Shown one piece after another: positions 8,055 through 15,896 of a stretch of DNA of 64,000 nt. The DNA lies in contig NZ_JAYRYK010000001.1 of the NCBI RefSeq assembly GCF_041916975.1, positions 1,984,001-2,048,000 of the forward strand. Reading direction: 5' to 3'. The notes below the pieces were generated by a model that was given only the letters and a program-made list of their open reading frames with translations, did not search any database and was not told the origin of the DNA. The position numbers and the translations under genes are program-made. The stretch is from Sphingosinicella sp041916975 (lineage in GTDB: Bacteria > Pseudomonadota > Alphaproteobacteria > Sphingomonadales > Sphingomonadaceae). How positions within the stretch are numbered: the first letter of the stretch is position 1; each line of letters begins with the position of its first letter.

Positions 8055-8354
8055 ATGAGCCTTGCCGAAATCACCGAAACGATGCGCAGCCGTGTCGGCG
8101 CAGGCGCCGGTCTCGGAAAAAGCGTGAAGTTCGATTTTGGCGACGATGGTGTTGTGCGCATCGACGACAAGGCTTCACCCGCGGTCGTCGACAACGACGA
8201 CCTTCCGGTCGATTGCACGGTCAAAGTATCGATGTCCGACTTTATTGACATCGCGGAGGGCAAGACCAACCCGCAGATGGCGTTCATGATGGGCAAGCTC
8301 AAGGTGGAGGGCGACATGTCGGTCGCCATGCAGCTGGGCAAGGTGCTCGGCTGA
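8055..8354 (+). CDS. SCP2 sterol-binding domain protein
   Basis: A 99-residue single-domain protein of the sterol carrier protein 2 type. It shows the beta-strand D-C-T-V-K-V-S and the motif NPQMAFMMGKLKVEGDMS, which is near-universal in short bacterial SCP2-like proteins. The fold has a hydrophobic tunnel for lipids or acyl chains. The start ATG 8055 follows GGGAGGAT at 8043-8050. Close relatives occur in many alphaproteobacteria near beta-oxidation genes, but their ligand is unknown. It is probably co-transcribed with the flanking lipoprotein and exported protein. Confidence 0.88.
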   Translation: MSLAEITETMRSRVGAGAGLGKSVKFDFGDDGVVRIDDKASPAVVDNDDLPVDCTVKVSMSDFIDIAEGKTNPQMAFMMGKLKVEGDMSVAMQLGKVLG

Positions 8355-8367
8355 TCCGGTGCCTGTT

Positions 8368-8961
8368 ATGAGGAAGCGTATCCGGTCTGCAACTCTGACG
8401 CTCGGCATCTGTCTTGCCGCAGCGCCCTCTGCATATGCCGCCGTCGATCTCGGCGGCCCGCCGGTTCGTGCCATGACGGCGGAGGAAAGCGCGGCACACG
8501 CCATTTGGCTGCTGCGCGCGGGCCTCAACGTCTCGGCGTTGCAGTGCCAGTTCTCGCCCTATCTTGCGACCGTCAGAAACTACAACCAGATGCTGAAGCA
8601 GCATCAACCCGAGCTCGCCCGCGCCTATCAGACGCTGGAGAAGCATTTCCGTCGTCTCGATGGAAAGGCCGGCCCCCGCACGTTCGATAGCTTCACGACG
8701 CGCGTCTACAACAGCTTCTCGGCGCTGGAAGCGCAGCGCAGCTTCTGCGCTGCCGCCGGCGAAGTGGGCCGCGAAGTCCTCTCGTGGAGTCCGGGCAATC
8801 TGAGCGGTCAGGCCGTGACCGCGGTTCAGCGCCTCCGCGGCGCTCTCATCGCACCGCCCGATCCTTATCGGCAGTATCAGCTCGGCTACGTCGTTCTGCC
8901 GCGAATTCCGGATCCATGCATCGACAAGCGCGGCAAGCCGATCAAGCGCTGCAACGTCTGA
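8368..8961 (+). CDS. Exported hypothetical protein
   Basis: A 197-residue protein with a clear Sec signal peptide (basic MRKRIRS, hydrophobic core, cleavage after APSAYA). The mature part is helical with two pairs of Cys (QCQF, FCAA; DPCID, KRCNV at the C-terminus) that could form disulfides in the periplasm. I chose ATG 8368, which gives a standard signal peptide; GTG 8359 in frame would add three residues. It begins 13 bases after the SCP2 stop. I do not recognise a family. A strong bidirectional terminator follows. Confidence 0.72.
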   Translation: MRKRIRSATLTLGICLAAAPSAYAAVDLGGPPVRAMTAEESAAHAIWLLRAGLNVSALQCQFSPYLATVRNYNQMLKQHQPELARAYQTLEKHFRRLDGKAGPRTFDSFTTRVYNSFSALEAQRSFCAAAGEVGREVLSWSPGNLSGQAVTAVQRLRGALIAPPDPYRQYQLGYVVLPRIPDPCIDKRGKPIKRCNV

Positions 8962-9016
8962 TCACGTTGCGGATCGACCCCGCGGCACCTCTCCACCTCA
9001 CGAAATCAGCGCATAG

Positions 9017-9047
9017 AAAAAGGGCCGCCTCGAAGAGGCGGCCCTTT
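9017..9047. terminator. Bidirectional intrinsic terminator between the exported protein and OmpA genes
   Basis: AAAAAGGGCCGCCTC (9017-9031), loop GAA, GAGGCGGCCCTTT (9035-9047) forms a 13-bp stem counting A-T pairs, with A-rich and T-rich flanks. It sits in the 133-base gap between two convergent genes and can serve both. Confidence 0.85.
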
Positions 9048-9094
9048 CCGGTTGCGGGGCACCGCCATTGGCGATGCCCCGTATTCCGTCGAGC

Positions 9095-10219
9095 TTACAT
9101 CGAAGCTCCGCCGAAGTTGATTTCCACGCGGCGGTTCTGCGGTTCACGCACACCGTCGGCGGTTTCAACGAGCAGGCGGGTTTCGCCAAAGGCCTCGCTG
9201 GTGACGGCCGTTTCCGGCACGCCCTGACCCGCGAGGTACTTCCGAACCGCGTCAGCACGGCGCTGCGAGAGACCGACGTTGTAGTCGGCCGGGCCCGCGG
9301 CGTCGGCGTGACCGGCAAGCGTAACGCTGGCCTGGCCCGTTTCCTTGTACGCCTGCGCGGCGCGATTGAGGATGTCTGCCGCATCCGTCGTGATGTCCGA
9401 CTTGTCGAAGTCGAAGAACACGATGAACGGCCCCGGCGTCACCGGCGGGGGAGGCGGCGGGGGCGGAGGCGGCGGGGGCGGCGGAGCCGGTTCCGCGACC
9501 GGAGGCGGCGGAGGCGGCGGCGCTTCCGCACCGAAGTTGAAGATCACGCTCGCGAGCAGCGAGTGGCTGCGGAAGCGACCGTCATATGCCGATCCGTCCA
9601 CGCCGACGAGGTCCACCGAAGGCGCATTGAAGAAGCGATACTTCAGACCCAGATCGACATTGTCGCTGATCGCCTTGCGGACGCCCGCGATGACCTGCCA
9701 AGCAAAGCCCGTATCGCTGTCGTTGGCAAAATCAGAGGCCTGATCGATCACCTGATAGATGTCGGCCTTGACGCGCGCGATACCGACGCCGCCGCCTACG
9801 TAGCCGTTCCAGCCAGCGTCGTCGCCGAAATCAAGCAGACCGTTCAGCATGAAGCTGAGCGCGCTCGTCGTGCCACCAGCATCCGAGAATGTGCCGGTTG
9901 CGACACCGCTGCTGCCCGGAACACCAACGCCAGCCAGTGTCACCTTATCGAGCGAGGCCTTCTTGTAGCCAAGCTCGAATTCGGTACGGAAGCCGCCGAA
10001 GTCGTAACCAACGATGCCATCGACGTCATAGCCCATCTTGTGCTTGACGCTGACGCCGTTGTTCGTTTCGGCGCCCTGCGTACCAGTCACGTCGAAATCG
10101 ATATTTTCGATGAGCAGCGCACCGCCCTCGATACCTGCATACCAGGCCTTGTCGCGCGCGAGCGCCGGGCCCGCAAGAGCGGTGCCGGCCAGCGCCATGA
10201 CTACGGCGAGTCTACGCAT
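9095..10219 (-). CDS. OmpA-family outer membrane protein with polyproline linker
   Basis: A 374-residue outer-membrane protein. It has a signal peptide (cleavage near ALA-RDKAW), an N-terminal eight-stranded beta-barrel with alternating aromatic/Gly strands (about residues 22-220), a proline tract of roughly thirty residues with a single VAEPA interruption, and a C-terminal OmpA peptidoglycan-binding domain. That domain has FFDFDKSDIT, LAGHADAAGP, LSQRRADAVRKYL and NRRVEINF. ATG 10219 follows AAAGGGGA. The linker spans periplasm between barrel and murein. A 147-base upstream gap should hold the promoter. Confidence 0.93.
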   Translation of the reverse strand: MRRLAVVMALAGTALAGPALARDKAWYAGIEGGALLIENIDFDVTGTQGAETNNGVSVKHKMGYDVDGIVGYDFGGFRTEFELGYKKASLDKVTLAGVGVPGSSGVATGTFSDAGGTTSALSFMLNGLLDFGDDAGWNGYVGGGVGIARVKADIYQVIDQASDFANDSDTGFAWQVIAGVRKAISDNVDLGLKYRFFNAPSVDLVGVDGSAYDGRFRSHSLLASVIFNFGAEAPPPPPPPVAEPAPPPPPPPPPPPPPPVTPGPFIVFFDFDKSDITTDAADILNRAAQAYKETGQASVTLAGHADAAGPADYNVGLSQRRADAVRKYLAGQGVPETAVTSEAFGETRLLVETADGVREPQNRRVEINFGGASM

Positions 10220-10366
10220 TGAAATCCCCTTTCTCAGTCTCCACGAACTTCCATGGAAGTCGCCTGAACGATCTATATCACCGAAGTATCCCGCGCAACC
10301 GAATATAACCCCGAAATGTTGCATAAATACCGCACATTGCGGCAGATTTCGGCGTTTTGAATGGGG

Positions 10367-10852
10367 TCATGACGTCAGCAAACCCTGTTCGCGAAGGTAG
10401 CCGAGCAGGCCCGCCAGCACGGCCCGCGCCTCGATATCGATCACGCTTCCACCTTCCGGCGCATCGATCGCAACCGGTGGTTCCGTCAGCATTATGGCAG
10501 TGCCGATTTTGAGGCCCGCAACCGGCAGAGCGGTATTCCAGACCCCGCCGCTGAACACGGCGACGATGGCTTCATCCGCGATCCAGCACAGCATTCCCTC
10601 CGCCGGCGCCGCGATCACCCACGCGCCATCCCAGTGCGCAAGGGTGCCGGTGTAACCCTCCCATGCGCCCGTCGCGCCCTCACCGACGATCCATGTCGCG
10701 CCGGGAGCCGGCAGTTCGGGCGGCCCCGAAAGCGCGCGACTTGCCACGCACAGATGAACAAGGCGATCGAGGCCGTGAATCGCGGTGTTGTGCGTGAGTT
10801 CCTTCTGGGCCTGCCCGGTAGGCGTGGCTGTGCTGCGCGCCGCGCATCGCAT
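10367..10852 (-). CDS. DUF2793 domain protein, fused to terminase remnant by deletion
   Basis: The conserved DUF2793 opening is present (GQAQKELTHNTAI, then LDRLV) at about residues 13-31, followed by the A-T-W-I-V-G, G-A-W-E-G-Y and W-x-A-P-x-E-G strands and a short C-terminal helical piece. DUF2793 proteins occur at the distal end of alphaproteobacterial GTA clusters and are likely virion surface or fibre-associated. The first dozen or so codons of this 161-codon frame, from ATG 10852, come from out-of-frame terminase sequence, so the original start is lost. Whether it is still translated is doubtful. Confidence 0.7.
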   Translation of the reverse strand: MRCAARSTATPTGQAQKELTHNTAIHGLDRLVHLCVASRALSGPPELPAPGATWIVGEGATGAWEGYTGTLAHWDGAWVIAAPAEGMLCWIADEAIVAVFSGGVWNTALPVAGLKIGTAIMLTEPPVAIDAPEGGSVIDIEARAVLAGLLGYLREQGLLTS

Positions 10853-11273
10853 CGGGGTCGTCCGCCGAATACAGAAAGCCCTTGGCGCCCGTCGGCCACG
10901 AAAGCCGCCGCAGCGAAGGCTCGAAGCTTGGACGCAGGCTCTGCCTGCCCGCGCGCAGCAGTCCGGATTCGCCTTCCACCATCACGGCGCGCGCCTCGTG
11001 CAGCGTGGCGCCCACAATGGCGATGCGCGCCGTGCCCTTCATCGCCGCGCGCTGCACCCATTCGGCGCCCGTGCGCGTCTTTCCGAAACCGCGCCCCGCC
11101 ATCACCAGCCAGGTGTGCCAATCGCCATCCGGCACGACCTGCGACGTGCGCGCCTTGCTATACCAGCCGCGCAGCAGCTTCTTCCGCTCCGGCATATCCC
11201 ACGGACGCAACGCTTCGCGATGTTCGTCATCCGTCAACGCCGCAAGGCGCTCGTGCAGGTTCAGCGCGCTCAC
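10821..11273 (-). pseudogene. Truncated phage/GTA large terminase (TerL), N-terminal ATPase part only
   Basis: About 150 codons of a GTA-type DNA-packaging ATPase. Walker A reads AGRGFGKTRTG, and the following IVGATLHEAR and SADDPDAMRGAQH segments match the first third of TerL, which is normally over 400 residues. Walker B, the coupling motif and the nuclease domain are missing. GTG 11273 overlaps the small terminase stop as GTGA. After the GAQHSHA segment the frame enters unrelated sequence (DUF2793 read out of frame) and stops at 10680. It cannot package DNA. Confidence 0.78.
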
Positions 11274-11734
11274 TCGGCGGCGCCTTCGCGTCGCGCCTCG
11301 ATCATCGCCACGCGCGCCTCCACGGCGCGATAGAGCGTCAGTTCTTCGTCCTCCTCGTCCACGGCGAGCGCGGCATAGGCCTCCGGCCGGCGGCGACTCA
11401 GCATGAACATCAGCAGCCGGTCCGAATATTCGCGGATCGTCACCGGCGTGCCGCCCGCCCTCACGACCACTTTCTCCACGCCGTCGCGCGCGCGTTCGAA
11501 GGCGACCGCTTCCAGTTCGTCCATCGCGCTCGTCAGCGCCTCTTCCCATGCCCGGGCGAAATGGGGGTCGCGGCGGCGCAGCGTATAGGCCGTGCACTTG
11601 CCCTTGCCCGCGGCTTCCGCCGCCGCGCGCACGTTTGCGGTGCGCGCCAGCACGTCCAGGAACTTGCCGCGACGTTTCGGTGTCCAGCCATCGTGCCGCT
11701 GGGACACGCGGCGCGCCGATATCGTTTTCGTCAT
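11270..11734 (-). CDS. Small terminase-like protein of the GTA relic
   Basis: A 154-residue basic protein that begins with a helix-turn-helix-like region (T-P-K-R-R-G-K-F-L-D-V-L-A, N-V-R-A-A-A-E-A-A-G) and continues with the R-D-P-H-F-A-R-A-W-E-E-A-L pattern common in phage small terminase/DNA-binding proteins, then helical regions. Its position directly before and overlapping TerL supports the call. The frame is intact. With TerL truncated it has no packaging partner here. Identity as TerS is by context and general pattern rather than a diagnostic motif. Confidence 0.6.
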   Translation of the reverse strand: MTKTISARRVSQRHDGWTPKRRGKFLDVLARTANVRAAAEAAGKGKCTAYTLRRRDPHFARAWEEALTSAMDELEAVAFERARDGVEKVVVRAGGTPVTIREYSDRLLMFMLSRRRPEAYAALAVDEEDEELTLYRAVEARVAMIEARREGAAE

Positions 11735-12028
11735 CGGGGTCTTTCACACGAGAAGAAGCCGCGCCGAGCCCCGATACGAAAACGGCCCCGAGGGCGGTGA
11801 AGCCCCGGAGCCGCAATTCCTCAGCGTGTCTGATGTCTAGCAAAGAGCGGTTCGCTCGTCAAGCATTATTTTGCCTATTTGGTTCTTTTTGATCCTTTTG
11901 GTCGCAACCGGGTTGCAAACCGCCGCCGGCTGGGCCACTTCGCGCGTCGATCCGCGTATGTCGTTCATCGGATCGTAATTTTATGTGGTGTAAGAGGCGC
12001 TTACCGGGGCCGGGCAAAAGAGGATAAA
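11735..12028. other. Intergenic region between the GTA relic and DUF6456
   Basis: 294 bases without a convincing gene. It includes an imperfect G/C-rich hairpin (around 11785-11815) with a short T-run on the minus strand, and an A/T-rich stretch (11860-11895) unlike the surrounding G+C. It probably holds the former promoter of the terminase genes. Nothing else is recognisable. Confidence 0.35.
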
Positions 12029-12148
12029 ATGAAAACGATCATCGTCTGCGCCTGCCTCCTGTTCATCGCCGCCGTCGGCGCCATCGCGATTCCGCCGCAC
12101 GCGGGCGCGATCGCCTCGACGCCCGTTTCGGCCGATCACACGCGGTAA
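12029..12148 (+). CDS. Possible small exported or membrane peptide
   Basis: A 39-residue frame starting at ATG 12029 with a good ribosome-binding site (AGAGGAT at 12019-12025). The product is almost entirely a signal-peptide-like or membrane segment (MKTIIVCACLLFIAAVGAIAI) followed by a short Ala/Pro tail. Its stop overlaps the convergent DUF6456 gene by 13 bases. The translation signal argues for expression; no family is recognised. Confidence 0.4.
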   Translation: MKTIIVCACLLFIAAVGAIAIPPHAGAIASTPVSADHTR

Positions 12149-12612
12149 TAGTCCGCCACGCGATCCAGCCCCAGGCACAGCACCACCTTTCCGGCGCGCG
12201 CCGGCCAGCCCATCGCCCGTTCCGCCGTTTCCAGCCCTTCGCCGAGGCACACGGTTCGCGTCAGCACGTCGGCAAGGCCTTGCCCGGCGTGTGTAAGCGC
12301 CGCGTCCACGCGCGTTTTCGCGCCGATCTGCGTCGTCGTCGGGTCGGGCGCGTCCGGCGCGGCGCGGCTTCCTTTCGCGACTGGGCCTGCGTCCCACGCC
12401 ATCGTCACGCGCGGGCCTCGCGCGGCGATCAGGAAGTCGCGGCGCAGGCGCACGCCCGCTTCGAACTGGCGGTCGCTGATCTTGCCGCGCGCGTGCAGCC
12501 ACGCAATCGGTTCCTCCGCGCGGTTGGCGTGGCGCGCGCCCAAGGTGGCGGCGCGGCGGTGCGCCGGGCTGTCGATGCTGTTCACGATCAGGCGGTTACG
12601 GGTTTCGGGCAT
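12136..12612 (-). CDS. DUF6456 domain protein
   Basis: A 158-residue protein. The pattern E-P-I-A-W-L-H-x-R, F-E-A-G-V-R-L-R-R-D-F, then A-x-x-x-A-G-Q-G-L-A-D-V-L and the C-terminal GWPARAGKVVLCLGLDRVADYY match DUF6456 proteins of alphaproteobacteria, whose function is unknown and which are often phage-like or regulatory. I chose ATG 12612 because GAGGGAG sits six bases before it; ATG 12618 abuts that site. It lies beside the GTA relic and divergent from an XRE regulator, suggesting it belongs to the same old element or its control region. Confidence 0.75.
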   Translation of the reverse strand: MPETRNRLIVNSIDSPAHRRAATLGARHANRAEEPIAWLHARGKISDRQFEAGVRLRRDFLIAARGPRVTMAWDAGPVAKGSRAAPDAPDPTTTQIGAKTRVDAALTHAGQGLADVLTRTVCLGEGLETAERAMGWPARAGKVVLCLGLDRVADYYRV

Positions 12613-12701
12613 GGGCATCTCCCTCGCTTGCAGTTGCGAATCGCCCTTGCCATCGCGCTTCGGCTGTAGGACAGTGAAAAATAACCCAATAGGATAATTC
12701 G

Positions 12702-13265
12702 ATGCTCACACGCATCCGCGAGGTCCGCAAGGGCAAGGGTCTCACTCTGGCGGACGTTGCCGAACGCTGCCGCCCTGCCACCACCCCCCAAACCATCGGC
12801 CGCCTCGAAACCGGCACCCGCACCGTCTCGGTCGGCTGGCTCAACCGCATCGCCGCCGCGCTCGGGGTCGAAGCCGCCGAACTCGTCACCCACCCCGAAC
12901 GCCCCGACGTCCCCGTCGCCGCCCTCCTCGGCGCAGATGGCGCCCGCGCGCCCACCATGCCGCAGACCCTGCTGCCGCCCCGCCCCTCCGGTGCGATGAT
13001 CGCCGTGCAGGTGGTCTCCGGCATCGGCGACTACCGCACCGGCGATTCGATCTGGTGCGAGCGCCTTTCCCCCGTCGAGTTCGAGCGCGCGCGCAACCGC
13101 GATGTCCTCGTCCCCCGACCGGCCGGCCGCTTCGTCTTCGGCCGCCTCGTCGACCTCGACGGCCAGCGTCTCGCCATCCTGCCGCTCGTCCCCGGCGCGC
13201 GGCAGCTCGTCGTCTCGGAAACGCCTTGGCTCGCGGTCGCGGTCACGCTGGTACGGCCACTTTAG
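12702..13265 (+). CDS. XRE-family regulator with S24-like C-terminal part
   Basis: A 187-residue protein. The N-terminal helix-turn-helix (about residues 1-62) has the pattern LTLADVAERC, TTPQTIGRLETGTRTVS, W-L-N-R-I-A-A-A-L-G. The C-terminal half (from about 95) has the G-D-Y-R-T-G-D, R-D-V-L-V-P-R and F-V-F-G-R-L strands of LexA/CI-like S24 domains, but I see no clear Ser-Lys catalytic pair. ATG 12702 follows AGGATA. An A/T-rich stretch at 12678-12700 between it and the divergent DUF6456 gene is a probable operator/promoter. Confidence 0.8.
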   Translation: MLTRIREVRKGKGLTLADVAERCRPATTPQTIGRLETGTRTVSVGWLNRIAAALGVEAAELVTHPERPDVPVAALLGADGARAPTMPQTLLPPRPSGAMIAVQVVSGIGDYRTGDSIWCERLSPVEFERARNRDVLVPRPAGRFVFGRLVDLDGQRLAILPLVPGARQLVVSETPWLAVAVTLVRPL

Positions 13266-13319
13266 GGAGTATGCACTGAAATCCGCCGCCGCTAACCGCG
13301 GCGGCGAAAGGAACCCTTC

Positions 13320-14462
13320 ATGCTCGACACCGCCAGCCGCACCGCGTTCGACGAGGACCACGCGCTCTTCCGCGACAGCGTCCGCAAGTTCTTCGACCGC
13401 GAACTTTATCCCAACCTCGACAGGTGGGAGCACGAGGGCATCGTCGACCGTGCGTTCTGGCGCGCCTGCGGTGAGGCAGGGCTGCTCTGCCCGCAGGTAC
13501 CCGAGGAATACGGCGGCCTCGGCCTCGACTATCGCTACAATGCCGTCATCGGCGAAGAGCTATGCTACGCTGGTTCCTCCGCGGGCATCACGCTCCACTC
13601 CGACATCGTAGTCGACTACATCATCAATTACGGATCTGAGGAGCAGAAGCGCCGCTGGCTCCCCGGCATGGTTTCGGGCGAGGTCATCACGGCGATCGCG
13701 ATGACGGAACCGGGCGCAGGTTCCGATCTTCAAGGCGTGAAGACAACCGCGAAGCGCGACGGCAATCACTATGTCGTGAACGGCTCCAAGACCTACATCA
13801 CCAACGGTCAGAATGCTGACCTCATCATCGTCGTCGCGAAGACAGATCCGGCGCTCGGCGCGAAAGGCACCTCGCTCATCCTCGTCGAAGCCGACCGCGA
13901 TGGCTTCGCCCGCGGCCGCAACCTCGACAAGATCGGCCAGCACTCCGCCGACACATCCGAGCTGTTCTTCAACGATGTTAGCGTCCCCATCACCAACTGC
14001 ATCGGCGAGGAGAACATGGGCTTCATCTACCTGATGAAGCAACTCCCGCAGGAGCGCCTGCAGATCGCGCTCTCCGGCCAGGCAGTCGCGCAGCGCGCCT
14101 TCGACGAAGCGGTCAAGTTCACCAAGGAGCGCAAGGCGTTCGGCAAGACCGTGTTCGATTTCCAGAACACCAAGTTCACACTCGCCGATCTCGCGACCAA
14201 ACTGCAGATCGGCTGGGCACATCTCGACTGGGCGCTGAATCGCCACGTAGAAGGCAAGCTCACGGCCGCCGAAGCCTCAGCCGCCAAGCTCTGGCACACC
14301 GAACTGCAATGGGACGCCTGCGATGTCTCGCTCCAGCTTCACGGCGGCGCGGGCTACATGAACGAATATCCGATTGCCCGCCTGTGGCGCGATGCGCGCG
14401 TGCAGCGTATCTACGGCGGCACGTCGGAAATCATGAAAGAAGTCGTCAGCCGCGCCATCTAG
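13320..14462 (+). CDS. Acyl-CoA dehydrogenase
   Basis: A 380-residue FAD enzyme of fatty-acid or branched-chain acyl-CoA oxidation. Signatures include AMTEPGAGSDLQG (signature 1, about residues 124-136), the catalytic-base region near 240-250, Q-L-H-G-G-A-G-Y-M-N-E and Y-P-I-A-R-L-W-R-D-A-R (about 345-365), and the C-terminal IYGGTSEIMKEVVSR that binds FAD. ATG 13320 follows GAAAGGAA. It ends six bases before the convergent gshA stop. Chain-length specificity cannot be told. Confidence 0.93.
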   Translation: MLDTASRTAFDEDHALFRDSVRKFFDRELYPNLDRWEHEGIVDRAFWRACGEAGLLCPQVPEEYGGLGLDYRYNAVIGEELCYAGSSAGITLHSDIVVDYIINYGSEEQKRRWLPGMVSGEVITAIAMTEPGAGSDLQGVKTTAKRDGNHYVVNGSKTYITNGQNADLIIVVAKTDPALGAKGTSLILVEADRDGFARGRNLDKIGQHSADTSELFFNDVSVPITNCIGEENMGFIYLMKQLPQERLQIALSGQAVAQRAFDEAVKFTKERKAFGKTVFDFQNTKFTLADLATKLQIGWAHLDWALNRHVEGKLTAAEASAAKLWHTELQWDACDVSLQLHGGAGYMNEYPIARLWRDARVQRIYGGTSEIMKEVVSRAI

Positions 14463-14468
14463 GCGCGG

Positions 14469-15842
14469 CTAGAAACTCTCTTCTGCATAGACCTGCGATA
14501 GATCGCCCGCCCAGCGGCCGTGATAGGCGTCGAGCAATCGCTCGGCGGGCGTCTTGCCACTTTCGACGATCTCGAACAGCGGTGCGAGGAAGATCGCTTC
14601 GTTGTCGCCCGAGCTGTTGAGCCGTGCCCGCCGCGTCAGCCCCGCCTCGGCGATCGCGAGAATTTCCTTGCCGAGTTGCTGGAATGTGCGACCGCGCGGC
14701 CCCTTCGCTTGAAGGCCCAGCCTCGGCACCTCTTCGCGGATGCGATGATGATCCGCGATCGTCCAGTGCTTCACCATATCCCATGCCGCGTCGAGCGCCG
14801 TATCGTCGTAGAGCAGCCCCACCCAGAAGGCGGGCAGCGCGCAGATACGGTTCCAAGGGCCGCCGTCCGCCCCGCGCATTTCGAGGTAGGACTTGAGACG
14901 CACTTCCGGGAAAGCGGTCGAGATATGATCGTTCCAGTCGCCGAGCGTCGCGCGCTCGCCCGGCAGCGCCGCGAGCTTGCCGTCCATGAAGGCGCGGAAA
15001 TCCTGTCCTGCGAGATCGACATATTTCCCATCGCGCACGGCGAAATACATCGGCACGTCGAGGATATAGTCTGCCCAGCGATCGAAGCCGAAACCGTCCT
15101 CGAACACGAATGGCAACATACCCGTGCGCGCAGCATCGGTGTCGGTCCAGATATGGCTGCGATAGCTGAGGAAGCCGTTGGGCTTTCCTTCGGTGAAGGG
15201 CGAGTTCGCGAACAGCGCCGTCGCGAGCGGCTGCAGCGCAAGACTGACGCGGAACTTCTTCACCATGTCCGCCTCGCTTGCATAATCGAGGTTGGTCTGG
15301 ATGGTGCAGGTGCGCAGCATCATGTCGAGGCCGAGCGAACCCACGCGCGGCATGTGGCGCAGCATGATCGCGTAGCGCCCCTTGGGCATGATCGGCAGTT
15401 CGTCGCGGCGCTTGTCGGGCCACATGCCGAGGCCGAGGAAACCGAGGCCGAGCTCCTTGCCAACCTCCTGCACCTGCCGCAGATGCCGACCGGTCTCAGC
15501 GCAGGTCTGGTGCAGATTTTCGAGCGGCGCACCCGACAGCTCGAACTGGCCGGCGGGTTCGAGGCTGACGTTGCCGTCGTCACCCGCCAGGGCGATCACA
15601 TACCCGTTCTCTTCGACCGGTTCCCAGCCGAAGCGCGTCATCGCCATCAGGAGGTCGCGGATGCCGCCTTCCTCGTCATAGGAAGGCGCGCGGTGATCGC
15701 TGGTGCGATACACGAACTTTTCGTGTTCGGTACCGATTCGCCAACGCTCCGCAGGCTTGCTTCCGCGTTCGAAAACGCTCAGCAAATCGTCTTTTGACTC
15801 GATGGGAAGGTCGTCCCCTTCACCGGCCTTGCGCGTGCTCAT
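14469..15842 (-). CDS. gshA: Glutamate--cysteine ligase
   Basis: A 457-residue enzyme for the first step of glutathione synthesis, of the plant/alphaproteobacterial GCS2-type. Visible patterns are GTEHEKFVY (about residues 38-46), GDDGNVSLEPAGQFELSGAP, RTCTIQTNLDYASE, R-S-H-I-W-T-D-T-D and LEMRGADGGPW. Length fits the class. It is followed downstream on the same strand by nothing close, as its 3' end converges on acyl-CoA dehydrogenase. It lies 54 bases after rsmE, also minus strand, so the two are probably one transcript. Confidence 0.93.
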   Translation of the reverse strand: MSTRKAGEGDDLPIESKDDLLSVFERGSKPAERWRIGTEHEKFVYRTSDHRAPSYDEEGGIRDLLMAMTRFGWEPVEENGYVIALAGDDGNVSLEPAGQFELSGAPLENLHQTCAETGRHLRQVQEVGKELGLGFLGLGMWPDKRRDELPIMPKGRYAIMLRHMPRVGSLGLDMMLRTCTIQTNLDYASEADMVKKFRVSLALQPLATALFANSPFTEGKPNGFLSYRSHIWTDTDAARTGMLPFVFEDGFGFDRWADYILDVPMYFAVRDGKYVDLAGQDFRAFMDGKLAALPGERATLGDWNDHISTAFPEVRLKSYLEMRGADGGPWNRICALPAFWVGLLYDDTALDAAWDMVKHWTIADHHRIREEVPRLGLQAKGPRGRTFQQLGKEILAIAEAGLTRRARLNSSGDNEAIFLAPLFEIVESGKTPAERLLDAYHGRWAGDLSQVYAEESF

Positions 15843-15896
15843 GGCGAGCGCTTAGCCGTCCTCGCGGCTGCGCGCCAGAGAGGAAATGAGCGAGGC

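Larger units (their letters stand above)
10367..11734 (-). mobile_element. Relic of a gene-transfer-agent/prophage head-packaging cluster with an internal deletion
   Basis: Three minus-strand pieces in GTA order remain: a small terminase-like gene, the first third of the large terminase, and a DUF2793 gene that normally lies at the far end of the structural cluster. The large terminase runs directly into DUF2793 in a different frame near 10820-10830. Portal, protease, capsid and tail genes are absent. No integrase or attachment site is visible. The simplest reading is one large internal deletion in a vertically inherited GTA cluster. Confidence 0.7.

Noticed and set aside
9440..9530. G-rich repeats as a CRISPR or microsatellite array
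   Set aside because: It is in-frame coding sequence for a polyproline linker in an OmpA protein; no spacer structure.
10367..13265. A recent prophage
   Set aside because: There is no integrase, attachment repeat, lysis or replication gene, and G+C matches the surroundings; a decayed GTA cluster fits better.
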